Part shown: positions 25,422 to 36,814 of the stretch, piece by piece | How the letters are laid out: every line of letters starts with the position of its first letter | Position numbering within the stretch: the stretch's first letter is position 1 | Assembly (NCBI GenBank): GCA_964491875.1 | Contig: CAZBIC010000014.1 | Location: 1-64,000 of the forward strand | DNA: 64,000 nucleotides | Direction: 5' to 3' | Source of the DNA: JADJPG01 sp964491875 | GTDB taxonomy: Bacteria > Verrucomicrobiota > Verrucomicrobiia > Limisphaerales > JADJPG01 | The notes under the pieces: generated by a model | What the model was told of the DNA's origin: nothing | What the model saw: only the letters and a program-made list of their open reading frames with translations | Database searches by the model: none | Program-made: the position numbers and the translations under genes

Positions 25422-27535
25422 TTCATCACCAGATTCTCAATAAAGAACTCCATCATCCGTTCGCGATTCACGCCGGCGTGCCCCTCGTCCGGCCCTACCT
25501 GCACCTCGAAACTCTTTCGGGCGCGTTGCAGCGCCTTGATGAACTCGAGGCTGTTGTTCGGATGCACGTTGTTGTCCGCCGTGCCGTAGAAGATCATCAA
25601 CCGCCCGCGCAATTTCTCGGCGTGCTTGGTCAACGCCACCGCGTCGTAGCCCGCCTTGTTCTGCTGCGGCAGCCACATGTAGCGCTCCGTGTAGATGCTG
25701 TCGTAGTGACGGAAGTCTCCCACCGACGACGAACTCGCCGCCGCGTGAAACACCTCCGGATAACGCAACAGACACAACGCTGAAGCCGTGCCGCCGTACG
25801 AAGTGCCGAAGATGCCAACGCGCTTGCGATTCACGTAACGCCGTTCCCAGAGAGAACGCACGCCGGCGGCTTGGTCGTCGATCTCAAACGTGCCGAGTTT
25901 CATGTAGATCGAATCGAGGAACTTCTTCCCGCGTCCGCTCGCGCTGCGCGAATCGAAGCTCGCGACGAGGAAGCCGTACTCAGTGAGTCTGTCTGGTGTG
26001 GCGAACGCTTCGCGCGCTCCATCGGTCGCCGGACCGGCGTAAACGCTGACGAGCAGCGGATACTTGCGGTTCGGATTGAAGTTCGAAGGAAAGTGCAGCA
26101 TGCCGTAGAGATCCGTCGCGCCGTCGGCTGCCTTGAACTTCAGCAACTCGACTCGCTTGAGCCCAAGTTTGTCGAAACGAGTCAGGTCGCTCGTCGCGAG
26201 TTCCTTGACCACCTTCCCCTCCGCACTCACCAGGCGCGTGGCGGGCGCGGTGTCGTGGGTTTGAATCACGTCGACGAAGTGCTTTCCGTCGGGCGCCACA
26301 TTGACCGCGTGATGGAACGCAGGATCCGTGAGCCGCACGTCACCGCGTCCATCGAGCCCGACGCGGTGCAACTGGAGCTTCATGTGATTGTCGCCGCTGC
26401 GCGCCATGTAGTAGAGGAGACCGCGCTCCTCGTCGACCTGCACGATGTTCGCCACTTCGAACGGATGCTGCGTGAGCGTGGCCAGCAGCCGTCCATCGAG
26501 ATGGTAGAGATAGAAATTCTTCCAACCCGTGCGCTCGGAGGTCCAGATGAAGCGCTGGCCGTCCTTCAGGAAACGCCGCGACGGAGAATTCTCCGCCCAA
26601 CTCGCCGGCCACTCTTCGCGCACCACCACGCGGCACTTGCCCGACTCAGGGTCGGCAGCCACCAGTTCGGTGATGTTCTGCCGGCGATTGGCGCGGTGGA
26701 ACAACAGCACGCTGTCGTCCTGCGCCCAGAAGACGTCGTAGACATAGTGTCCGACCACAGAATCATCGAAGGGCTTGCCGTCGCGCACATCCACGCGAAC
26801 CGTTTTCTTCGACTTCAGATCGTAGATGAGCAAATCCACGATCGGGTTCGTGTCACCCGCCTTCACATACGGCTCGAGATCCAGCGTGCTGTGAATCTTC
26901 GTCATGTCGAGCGTCAGCGGGAAATCGCGCACATTCCGTTCATCAAACGCGTAGAACGCGATCTTCTGGCTGTTGCTCGACCACCACATCGCCGTGTTCT
27001 GATACAGCTCCTCACCGTAGACCCAGCTCGCCGTGCCGAATTTCAATCGCGCCTTCTCGTTGCCTTCGGTGGTGATGGCGTTCGTGCCCTGGCCGTTGGT
27101 GGACCCGAGCCAGAGATTGCGGTCGCGATAAAACGCCCGCCACTGACCATCCGGCGAAAAGCTGAAGGTGTACTGCCGCCCACGCTCGATCGATTCGCCC
27201 GTGCTTCCAGTGCCGCCGCGCGAACGCCGCGGTGGCGCGTTTGTCGGCGCTGGCGAATTGGTCATCCCCTTCGGCCAAACGCTCGTCAGTCCGCTCGCGA
27301 CGTCGTAGCGATACACCGCACCGTCCCGCCTGTATTCGAACGCGCGTCCGCCGTCCCTCCACGTGCCCGTCAACGCGCCTGACTGATACAAGTTCGTCAT
27401 CTGACGCGTCACGCGCTCGTAGCGTTCGGCGCCGGGCATTCCCTTGAGGCGATCCTGAGCGTGGAGCGAGAAAGAAACCGATGAAAAGAGCGTCAACGCC
27501 AGCAGGTGGATGGAGACAACAACAAGCCGTTTCAT
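25418..27535 (-). CDS. S9-family (dipeptidyl peptidase IV-like) exported peptidase
   Basis: 705 residues from the ATG at 27535 (an upstream ATG at 27580 gives a poor leader). Signal peptide 'MKRLVVVSIHLLALTLFSSV...LHAQ'. The N-terminal eight-bladed propeller of the DPPIV type carries 'YTFSFSPDGQWRAFYRDRNLW' and 'FYAFDERNVRDFPL'. The C-terminal alpha/beta hydrolase has the nucleophile Ser in 'GIFGTSYGGTASALCLLRYP', Asp in 'MIFYGTADNNVHPNN' and His in 'VGPDEGHAGVNRE'. It cleaves dipeptides, often X-Pro, from exported or imported peptides. It is the second S9 member of the unit. Confidence 0.92.
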   Translation of the reverse strand: MKRLVVVSIHLLALTLFSSVSFSLHAQDRLKGMPGAERYERVTRQMTNLYQSGALTGTWRDGGRAFEYRRDGAVYRYDVASGLTSVWPKGMTNSPAPTNAPPRRSRGGTGSTGESIERGRQYTFSFSPDGQWRAFYRDRNLWLGSTNGQGTNAITTEGNEKARLKFGTASWVYGEELYQNTAMWWSSNSQKIAFYAFDERNVRDFPLTLDMTKIHSTLDLEPYVKAGDTNPIVDLLIYDLKSKKTVRVDVRDGKPFDDSVVGHYVYDVFWAQDDSVLLFHRANRRQNITELVAADPESGKCRVVVREEWPASWAENSPSRRFLKDGQRFIWTSERTGWKNFYLYHLDGRLLATLTQHPFEVANIVQVDEERGLLYYMARSGDNHMKLQLHRVGLDGRGDVRLTDPAFHHAVNVAPDGKHFVDVIQTHDTAPATRLVSAEGKVVKELATSDLTRFDKLGLKRVELLKFKAADGATDLYGMLHFPSNFNPNRKYPLLVSVYAGPATDGAREAFATPDRLTEYGFLVASFDSRSASGRGKKFLDSIYMKLGTFEIDDQAAGVRSLWERRYVNRKRVGIFGTSYGGTASALCLLRYPEVFHAAASSSSVGDFRHYDSIYTERYMWLPQQNKAGYDAVALTKHAEKLRGRLMIFYGTADNNVHPNNSLEFIKALQRARKSFEVQVGPDEGHAGVNRERMMEFFIENLVMK

Positions 27536-27617
27536 GATGTGCGGAAAGAATGTCGAATACCTGCCAGCTGTCGAGGCCACAGCAAACGGAGCACAGAGCG
27601 GATGACCTGTTTCACGA

Positions 27618-29300
27618 TTACCAACTCAGCTCCATCAGAGAAACCGCCTGACGCGGGAGCGTGAATCGAACCGACCCACGACTGTCCGCAACGCGCACGG
27701 TGCGGGACGCCGGCGGCGCGAGGCGACCGACCTTTTCGAGCTGCTCATGCTGTTCGGCATTGAGCTGGGCGGGCGAACCCATCTTCTTCCAGGCCGTGAA
27801 GGCATTGCTTGTTTCCTGATCGATGAGATAGCGACGCAAGGTCGCCCTGCCCTCGCGCAGGGACAGCCCGTTCAGATTCAACTCCACCATCGCTTCCCGG
27901 CCCGGCAAATCGTCATCGTGATAATGCCACGCCAGAATCCACACCTTGTTTCCCTCCACGCTTGCCAGCGCTGCAACGTCCGGTTCACCGCGCACGCCGC
28001 GCGCCAGCATGTCTTCCAGCGAGATCGCAGCAGAACTTTCCGCCATCACGCGATCGCCGCGCATCATCGCGAACATCCGGAAGACATTTAGCACCGGTTT
28101 GTCGATGCCGTTGCTCGACAGCGAACGGAATCCCGCGAAGCTCGGCTGATCTTCGAACTCAAACGCCCAGGTCAACGCACCTTCGAGGTTCACCCCGTGC
28201 TTCGCCGCCAGATCGAGCTTCCGCGCGAAACTCGCCGCCGTGTAGCTCGAATACATCGTGCCGTTCCGATAGGCAAGCTGCGGTCCCTGACACGCGGCGC
28301 AACCTTCGGGATCGGATTCGCCGATCACAATCGGTTTGGTCTTCAGCTCCGGATACGACGCGACGATGCGGAAGCCGTCCTCGATGGTGCGGAGGTGAGT
28401 CGCGATGCCCATGCGGACGTGACCATTCGTGGTGACCGGTGCGCCCTTCGCGTGGAACGAAACGAAGTCAAGCGGCGTCCCCATCTTGCCCGTGGCGTAA
28501 TTCGTCCCCCGCAGGCAGTGCTCGAAGAACTCGCGACTGAACTTTCCGCCGCTGCCCGCTGTGTCCGGACCACCCACGCGTGCCGTCGGCAATGCCCGCC
28601 GCACCGCGTCGATGGCGTAGTCGTGCAGCTTGCGGAACTCCTCCGGCGTCCCGCGCCAGTAACCGATGTTCGCCTCGTTCCACGTCTGCCAATACCATTG
28701 CTCCACCTCCTCGCGACCGTAACGCTCCACGCAGTGCTTCACCCACTGGAAGACAAGTTCGGCCCATTTGTTATAGTCTTTCGGTGGATACGCCCACCCG
28801 GTGTAAATCTCCTCGTAACGCGCGCGCGGTGTCCATTGATGCTGATACGGCTCCGGCTTGATCGAGAGATCCTTCGGCATGAAACCAATCTGCGCATAGG
28901 GCCGCACGCCGCGTTCAAGATAGGTGTCGAAGATGCGATCGAGAATCGTCCAGTCGTAGATCGGCTTTCCGTCCGCGGTCTCGCGGTACACGCCGGTGGA
29001 CCCCCACTTCAACGCCGGCGTGCCATCACCGGAGGTGAGCAGGTTGTGCGTGCGGAAGTAGACGCGCTTGGGCGACAGCTCACCGAGCTCGGCGAGCAGC
29101 TTTCGTCCGTTCGTCATGTAGGCGTAGTTCGGCTCGTCCGCGCCGAAGAAGCGCCAGATCGGTTTCAACTCACCCAACTTCCGCGTCACATCGACGCGCA
29201 TCGTGACGGCGAATGGTTCCTCCGCCGCACGCGCCGTCCGCAGGGCAAGAACCATCGCCACGAGAACGGCGACGAACGGGATTCGGGAAACGAGCTTCAT
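27618..29300 (-). CDS. Exported GH39-like glycosidase (beta-xylosidase type)
   Basis: 560 residues with a signal peptide ('VAMVLALRTARAAEE'). The (beta/alpha)8 barrel has the clan GH-A acid/base Glu in 'WYWQTWNEANIGYW' and a nucleophile Glu candidate in 'KPIVIGESDPEG', with 'FVSFHAKG' between, all as in GH39. The C-terminal third is a beta-sandwich ('VWILAWHYHDDD...RATLRRYLID'). The family covers beta-xylosidases and alpha-iduronidases; the exact substrate is not clear. It lies 82 bases upstream of the S9 peptidase and 10 bases after the other S9 gene on the same strand. Confidence 0.87.
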   Translation of the reverse strand: MKLVSRIPFVAVLVAMVLALRTARAAEEPFAVTMRVDVTRKLGELKPIWRFFGADEPNYAYMTNGRKLLAELGELSPKRVYFRTHNLLTSGDGTPALKWGSTGVYRETADGKPIYDWTILDRIFDTYLERGVRPYAQIGFMPKDLSIKPEPYQHQWTPRARYEEIYTGWAYPPKDYNKWAELVFQWVKHCVERYGREEVEQWYWQTWNEANIGYWRGTPEEFRKLHDYAIDAVRRALPTARVGGPDTAGSGGKFSREFFEHCLRGTNYATGKMGTPLDFVSFHAKGAPVTTNGHVRMGIATHLRTIEDGFRIVASYPELKTKPIVIGESDPEGCAACQGPQLAYRNGTMYSSYTAASFARKLDLAAKHGVNLEGALTWAFEFEDQPSFAGFRSLSSNGIDKPVLNVFRMFAMMRGDRVMAESSAAISLEDMLARGVRGEPDVAALASVEGNKVWILAWHYHDDDLPGREAMVELNLNGLSLREGRATLRRYLIDQETSNAFTAWKKMGSPAQLNAEQHEQLEKVGRLAPPASRTVRVADSRGSVRFTLPRQAVSLMELSW

Positions 29301-29310
29301 AGAGAGGCGT

Positions 29311-31819
<2,509 letters not shown>

Positions 31820-31827
<8 letters not shown>

Positions 31828-31987
31828 CCCGGCCCTCTCCCCCAGGAGAGGGAGTGCGCTCCCCCAAATAGAAATCAGTCCCCGCACCGCCGCGCGCCAA
31901 GCGCCACCAAACGCGGCGAAAGGATGTCCTAAAGCCGACTTGGTCGTCGCGCACCCTCTCCTTGGGGGAGAGGGACGGGGTGAGGGC
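31820..31987. repeat. 168-bp inverted-repeat element with nested hairpins
   Basis: The arms at 31820-31852 and 31954-31987 are near-perfect inverted copies (one mismatch and one single-base insertion over about 33 bases; left arm begins GCCCTCACCCCGGCCC). Each arm also folds on itself: CCCTCTCC-CCCA-GGAGAGGG on the left and CCCTCTCC-TTGGG-GGAGAGGG on the right. The centre (about 101 bases) is not obviously coding. The total length is 56 codons, so the peptidase frame is kept. CCCTCACCCC/CCCTCTCC palindromes are a commonly seen intergenic repeat type in environmental bacteria. No second copy was seen in this window and no target-site duplication is clear. Confidence 0.85.
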
Positions 31988-32061
31988 GAGTGAAATAGAC
32001 TTCGGGAATTCATAGGCGTGCAACTTGTGTCCGCGATTCTGGCATTGCGGCGGAGGATGTC

Positions 32062-32841
32062 TTGGACTCGAATGACAGCCAAGCCGTGAATTCGAGCACA
32101 CTGATTCATCTCGCCCGTCACGCCGCGCCGACTGATTTCCGCGCGGACGTCGCGGTCATGGAACAGCTCTTCGATCACATCCCCGACACCGTCTTTTTTC
32201 TCAAGGACGCCAGCGGCCGTTACCTCGCGGTGAATCAATCCCTCGTCGAGCGCTGCGGACTGCGCGAGAAACCGCAACTCATCGGCCGCCACGTCCGCGA
32301 CGTTTTCCCGCGCGAACTCGCCGCCCGCTACGCCGCCCAGGACGAAACCGTTCTCCGCACCGGACGCCCGATCATCGATCGCCTTGAACTTCACTGGTAC
32401 GCGCGCGGCAAATCCGGCTGGTGCCTGACCACGAAACTTCCGTTGCGCGATGCGGCGGGAAACGTCATCGGCCTCGCCGGCATCTCACGCGATCTGCGCG
32501 CCCCCGGTGACCGCGAGAGCATTCCCGCCAGCCTCGCCAGCACACTCGAATTCCTCGAAGCCCACTACGACGACGACCTCTCGCCCGCGTCGCTCGCGAA
32601 ACACGCCGGGCTTTCACCGATTCGTTTCGCGCGCCTGATCAAGCGCATCTTCCGCATCACCCCAAGCCAGTTGATCACCCAGACGCGTCTCGCCGCCGCC
32701 TCGCGTCTGCTGATTGAAACCAGCCGGCCCGTTTCCGACATCGCCCACGCCTGCGGCTTCTACGATCACAGCGCCTTCAGCCGGGCATTTCGTTCGGCGA
32801 CAGGCGCCACGCCCATCGAGTTTCGTAAACGCGCCGGCTAG
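32062..32841 (+). CDS. PAS-AraC transcriptional regulator
   Basis: 259 residues starting with TTG at 32062, five bases after a GGAGG. Residues 35-150 form a PAS domain ('IPDTVFFLKDASGRYLAVNQSLVERCG', 'LIGRHVRDVFP', 'KLPLRDAAGNVIGLAGISRDL'). Residues 155-259 carry a two-helix-turn-helix AraC domain ('LSPASLAKHAGLSPIRFARLIKRIF' and 'PVSDIAHACGFYDHSAFSRAFRSATG'). It is divergent from the hydrolase unit across a short gap, so it is the obvious candidate regulator. The PAS ligand is unknown. Confidence 0.87.
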   Translation: MDSNDSQAVNSSTLIHLARHAAPTDFRADVAVMEQLFDHIPDTVFFLKDASGRYLAVNQSLVERCGLREKPQLIGRHVRDVFPRELAARYAAQDETVLRTGRPIIDRLELHWYARGKSGWCLTTKLPLRDAAGNVIGLAGISRDLRAPGDRESIPASLASTLEFLEAHYDDDLSPASLAKHAGLSPIRFARLIKRIFRITPSQLITQTRLAAASRLLIETSRPVSDIAHACGFYDHSAFSRAFRSATGATPIEFRKRAG

Positions 32842-33023
32842 GATTTCCGGTACGTCCGTAGTCCGCCCGAAAGGGAAGTCCGTATTCTCGCACGTTGCGA
32901 CTTCGAGCGCTTTCTTCGACACTGACTTTGTGCCCGATTAACCCAATCGCCCTGCCTGTGGAGTGTCGAAGGACTTCGACTGGAGTGCGGGTGGCGGACG
33001 AGTATTGCGGCGCACAATTACAC

Positions 33024-33617
33024 ATGGATTGTCGTATGAAAGAATCTATCGCCACCAAGAAGACCGGGAGCTCCAACTGGGATCCCAAATTTCCCTTCGA
33101 CCTCGTCGTCGCCTACGAAGACAACGATACACGCACCCGCGCCCTCCATCTCTACGATCACCTCGCGCAACAACTGCTCGACGACTACGACTTCCAATGC
33201 TCGTGGTGGAAGTTCGATCACCTCGCCAATCCCATCCTCCAGCAGGAGGCCGCCGATGCCGCCGTGGACGCCAACATGGTGATTCTCTCCATCCGCGCAC
33301 ACCGGGAACTCCCCGCCGTGCACAAAGCCTGGGTCGAAGACTGGGTCAGCCGGCGGCACCACCGAAAAGCAGCACTGGTCGTGATGGTGGCGGATACCAG
33401 GCAACCCGAGCGCGATGCTGCACAATCTCTCGCCTGGCTGAGAAATGCCGCCCGCCTGGGACACATGGATTTCTTCCTCCACGGATTCACGCTGCCGAAG
33501 TCGCAACCCGAATTGCCGACATCCGCCCTTCCCGATCGAGTGGCCGCCCTGCTGCCGTCCGTGCAAGCCATCTTGTCAAATAAGAGCCCCGTCCCGCGAT
33601 GGGGCATCAATGAGTAA
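33024..33617 (+). CDS. Unrecognised alpha/beta protein
   Basis: About 197 residues from the ATG at 33024 (alternative ATG at 33036; neither has a strong ribosome site, and the frame is open to 32895). It begins 'KFPFDLVVAYEDNDTRTRALHLYDHLAQQL', a strand-turn-helix start, then 'VDANMVILSIRAHRELPAVHK' and 'HHRKAALVVMVADTRQPERD', like successive strands of a small Rossmann-type or TIR/receiver-like fold. No receiver phospho-acceptor or TIR catalytic Glu can be assigned. The gene is isolated between convergent neighbours, with about 180 featureless bases upstream. Function unknown. Confidence 0.55.
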   Translation: MDCRMKESIATKKTGSSNWDPKFPFDLVVAYEDNDTRTRALHLYDHLAQQLLDDYDFQCSWWKFDHLANPILQQEAADAAVDANMVILSIRAHRELPAVHKAWVEDWVSRRHHRKAALVVMVADTRQPERDAAQSLAWLRNAARLGHMDFFLHGFTLPKSQPELPTSALPDRVAALLPSVQAILSNKSPVPRWGINE

Positions 33618-33750
33618 CCAGAAGCAGCCGTGACCCCGGGCAGTCCAACACCCACCCACCCCCCACTTCAAACCACCCAAAACTAAGGAGCAGCTACGGA
33701 ATCGCAAACGGGGTGTTGGACAGCCGGTGCGTAAAACGGGGGCGGGAGCC

Positions 33751-35154
33751 TCACAGGCGTTTCAAACGCGGTCCCTTCGGCGTGTCCTCAATCAACCAGC
33801 CTTTCGCCTTCAGCTCATCGCGGACAGCGTCGGAACGTTTGAAGTCCTTCGCTTTGCGCGCGGCCTGACGCTCCTCCAGCAGCGCCTGAATCTCCGCCGG
33901 CGCTTCGACTTCGCTCTTGCGACCAAGGCCGAGCACGGAATCCAGCTTCTCCCACGCCGCGAGAGCCGAGGCGGCTTGCGTCGCGGTAAGTTGTTTCGAC
34001 GCCATCAGGCGATTCATCTCGCGCACCCATTCAAAGACCGTGCCCCACGCCGACGCGACGTTCAGATCATGGTCGAGAGCTTCGGTGAAGTCATTGACGA
34101 GCTTTTCGTCAGCCGGAGCTTTCGTCGCGCCGGCGATTTCCTGAAGCTTGGCGAGGCATTCGTCGAGACGACCAATTGCCGACCGCGCGCCTTCGAGACC
34201 TTCGAGCGTGAAGTTGAACGTCTCGCGGTAGTGGGCCGAGATCAGCAGATAACGAATCTCGCGTCCGCCGAACCCCTTCCCAAGCAGGTCGCGCAAGGTG
34301 AAGAAATTCCCGAGCGACTTGCTCATCTTCTTTCCCTCCACGAGCAGGTGCGCGCCGTGGAGCCAGTACTTCACGAAAGGTTTTCCGGTCGCACCTTCGC
34401 TCTGCGCGATCTCGTCCTCGTGATGCGGGAAGGCCAGATCCTCGCCACCGAGATGCAAATCAAAGCTCGCCCCGAGAAGCTTCATGCTCATGGCGGAACA
34501 TTCGATGTGCCAGCCGGGACGCCCCTCGCCCCACGGACTCGGCCAGAACACCTCGCCATCCTCCGGCACGCGAGCTTTCCAGAGCGCGAAGTCGGCAAGG
34601 GAATCCTTCGTGTAATCGTCACTGGCCACGCGGTCACCCACGCGCATCTGGTCGAAGTTAAGATTCACCAGCTGGCCGTAGCGGCAACCGCAGCCTCGAT
34701 ACTTCTCGATGCTGAAATAAACGGAACCATCGGCTGCCTTATAGGCGATGCCACGCTTCATCAGCGCATCGATCAGGTCGATCATCTCGGCGATGTATTC
34801 CGTGGCGCGCGGCAGGTGATGCGGCAGCACGCAGCCAAGGGTCTTCAAATCGTCGAGGAAAGCGTTCTCGAACTGCGAGACGTATTCGCGGAGACCCAGA
34901 CCGGTTTCGCGCACGCGCCGAATGATTTTGTCCTCCACGTCTGTGATGTTCATGACGTGCGTGACCGAGTAGCCGCGGAAATCGAGGTAGCGCCGGACGA
35001 GATCCGCAAAGACGAACGTGCGGAAGTTCCCGATGTGCCCAAAGTCGTAGACCGTCGGACCGCAGCAATACATCTTCACGACTTTGCGGTTCGGATCGAG
35101 CGGCACGAACTCCTCAACGGAGCGCGACAGGGTGTTTAGAAATTTAAGCGCCAT
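33751..35154 (-). CDS. cysS: Cysteinyl-tRNA synthetase
   Basis: 467 residues, normal length. Class I motifs are intact: 'GPTVYDFGHIGNFRTFVFAD' (HIGN variant of HIGH, about 32-51) and 'EGKKMSKSLGNFFTLRDLL' (KMSKS, about 275). Zn-site residues are visible: Cys in 'MYCCGPT', 'GWHIECSAMS' and 'HHEDE'. The C-terminal DALR-type helical domain ends in 'GWLIEDTPKGPRLKRL'. It charges tRNA-Cys. Stand-alone gene. Confidence 0.96.
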   Translation of the reverse strand: MALKFLNTLSRSVEEFVPLDPNRKVVKMYCCGPTVYDFGHIGNFRTFVFADLVRRYLDFRGYSVTHVMNITDVEDKIIRRVRETGLGLREYVSQFENAFLDDLKTLGCVLPHHLPRATEYIAEMIDLIDALMKRGIAYKAADGSVYFSIEKYRGCGCRYGQLVNLNFDQMRVGDRVASDDYTKDSLADFALWKARVPEDGEVFWPSPWGEGRPGWHIECSAMSMKLLGASFDLHLGGEDLAFPHHEDEIAQSEGATGKPFVKYWLHGAHLLVEGKKMSKSLGNFFTLRDLLGKGFGGREIRYLLISAHYRETFNFTLEGLEGARSAIGRLDECLAKLQEIAGATKAPADEKLVNDFTEALDHDLNVASAWGTVFEWVREMNRLMASKQLTATQAASALAAWEKLDSVLGLGRKSEVEAPAEIQALLEERQAARKAKDFKRSDAVRDELKAKGWLIEDTPKGPRLKRL

Positions 35155-35248
35155 AATTCAGGCCAAAGCGGGCGTTAGCGTAAAGGCCGACCGCCGAAAG
35201 AAAAGTGGAAACTACCCCCTGCCCGACCCGAACACGATCAACACTCCG

Positions 35249-35845
35249 TTACATCGACATGCCGTCGATGAACGTCGCTTTGTCGATCCGCTCCGAGGCA
35301 TCGCGATGGGCCGCGACGTTGGGATCCTCGGGTCTCGCATCCACCGGCAATGACTCCACAGGCAATGCGGCGGAGAAGGAATTGCGAAAGGGATTCGAGG
35401 GCGACCACGCTTCGACGACTTTTTGGCGCGCGAACGCGAGCGCCTTCTCCACCGTCTGCTGGATGGCCTCGCGGTTCAGCCGGCGAAATCTCCGGATGTC
35501 CTCCGGTCGCGGCAAATCACCGTGCGTCACGTGCTGGACGAGCGGCTCCTTGCCGAGCTCACGGCCGATATCTTCGGACGCATACACGCCTTTCGTGTAG
35601 CAGTAACTCACCACGCCAAGCATCGTCTCGGGTGGAATCGAACCGCCATCCTTGGGAACCACCACCGGCGTCGGGCTTTGCTCGACCACTTCGTGAGCCG
35701 CCTTGGCGATGAATCCGGTCAGCGTCTCTTCCGAAGCCGAAGCGGTGTCAGGAGCGACCAGCGGCCCGAGATGCAGGACCGGCTCGCGCTGGGCGTTCGG
35801 CCCGGCGGTCTCGCGCGGTGCGAAGTTGGACGAGTCTTCGGACAT
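35249..35845 (-). CDS. Second stand-alone transposase N-terminal-domain-like protein
   Basis: 198 residues. Residues about 70-140 match the DUF772-type N-terminal transposase region: 'IPPETMLGVVSYCYTKGVYA', 'SEDIGRELGKEPLVQ' and 'LPRPEDIRRFRRLNREAIQ'. The spacing is as in the 8596-9099 protein, which shares 'SEDI', the Pro-x-Pro/Arg turn and 'RFRR'. The flanks differ: a polar N-terminus and a C-terminal tail ending 'IDKATFIDGMSM', where the paralogue has 'IDKATLIQKLE' at its N-terminus, as if the segment were permuted. No catalytic domain or terminal repeats. Probably a DNA-binding or regulatory protein of transposase origin. Confidence 0.6.
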   Translation of the reverse strand: MSEDSSNFAPRETAGPNAQREPVLHLGPLVAPDTASASEETLTGFIAKAAHEVVEQSPTPVVVPKDGGSIPPETMLGVVSYCYTKGVYASEDIGRELGKEPLVQHVTHGDLPRPEDIRRFRRLNREAIQQTVEKALAFARQKVVEAWSPSNPFRNSFSAALPVESLPVDARPEDPNVAAHRDASERIDKATFIDGMSM

Positions 35846-36023
35846 CTATTCAATACCTTCTTCGGCAGGTCCGGGCAGGTGCTCAACCCAGAGCGGGCGG
35901 GCATTTGACCCCGATCAAACTATTGCGGACTCGCGCGCGGCTCCTGTATTGTCCCCCACTCTTGCCCCGGCTGTGGCGCCGGGGAATGGAACTGCGTGTA
36001 AAACGACGAACTACGATTCTGTT

Positions 36024-36659
36024 ATGGCTATCCGTCTTGGCGACATTGCTCCGAACTTCAAGGCCCAAACCACCGAGGGCGAAATCGACTTCCACCAGTG
36101 GCTCGGCGACGGCTGGGGCGTCCTCTTCTCCCATCCGCGTGATTACACCCCCGTCTGCACCACCGAGCTCGGCACCGCCTCGAAGATGAAGGCGGAATTC
36201 GACAAGCGCGGCGTCAAGGTCATCGCCATCAGCATCGACCCGCTGAACGATCATCATGGCTGGATCTGTGACATCAACGAAACACAGAACACCAAGATGA
36301 ACTTCCCGATCATCGCGGACCCGGACCGTTCCATTGCGAACATGTACGACATGATTCACCCGAACGCCGATGACACCGCGACGGTGCGCAGCGTGTTCAT
36401 CATCGGGCCGGACAAGAAGGTAAAGCTGACGTTGACCTACCCTGCGTCCACCGGCCGGAACTTCCTCGAACTGCTCCGCGTCATCGATTCGCTCCAGCTC
36501 ACCGCGCGCTTCAAGGTCGCCACGCCGGCGAACTGGGAGGATGGACAGGACTGCATCATCGTCACCGCCGTGAAGGACGCGGAAGTGCCGGCGCTCTTCC
36601 CGAAAGGTGCCCGCACTGTGAAGCCCTACCTGCGCTTCACCCCGCAGCCCAACCGCTGA
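36024..36659 (+). CDS. 1-Cys peroxiredoxin (Prx6 type)
   Basis: 211 residues from the ATG at 36024. The AhpC/TSA core has 'FSHPRDYTPVCTTELGTASK' with peroxidatic Cys45 and the Thr/Arg helper residues. The C-terminal Prx6 extension ('LQLTARFKVATPANWEDGQD', 'ALFPKGARTVKPYLRF') is present. It reduces hydroperoxides in the cytoplasm. A second Cys ('GQDCIIV') is in the C-terminal domain rather than in the usual resolving position. The 178-base upstream gap likely holds the promoter; no OxyR site could be identified. Confidence 0.93.
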   Translation: MAIRLGDIAPNFKAQTTEGEIDFHQWLGDGWGVLFSHPRDYTPVCTTELGTASKMKAEFDKRGVKVIAISIDPLNDHHGWICDINETQNTKMNFPIIADPDRSIANMYDMIHPNADDTATVRSVFIIGPDKKVKLTLTYPASTGRNFLELLRVIDSLQLTARFKVATPANWEDGQDCIIVTAVKDAEVPALFPKGARTVKPYLRFTPQPNR

Positions 36660-36814
36660 TCGATCCCCATGAAACGACCGCTCTACAGCAGCCGGCAGCC
36701 TTGACGATAAAAGGTTGGCCGCTACTGTCGCGCGGTAATCACAATAGAACCAAAGGCCGTCTATCCGTCCGTCGCAACGGTCGAGACACACGGCAACCGA
36801 AGAAAGAATACGAA

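Noticed and set aside
23343..25589. Long plus-strand open frame of 748 codons
   Set aside because: It lies antisense to the MGH1-like glycosidase, is Arg/Val/Ile-rich with no domain pattern, and is explained by GC-rich codon use of the real gene.
25871..27382. Plus-strand open frame of 503 codons
   Set aside because: Antisense shadow of the S9 peptidase; low-complexity His/Arg/Val composition.
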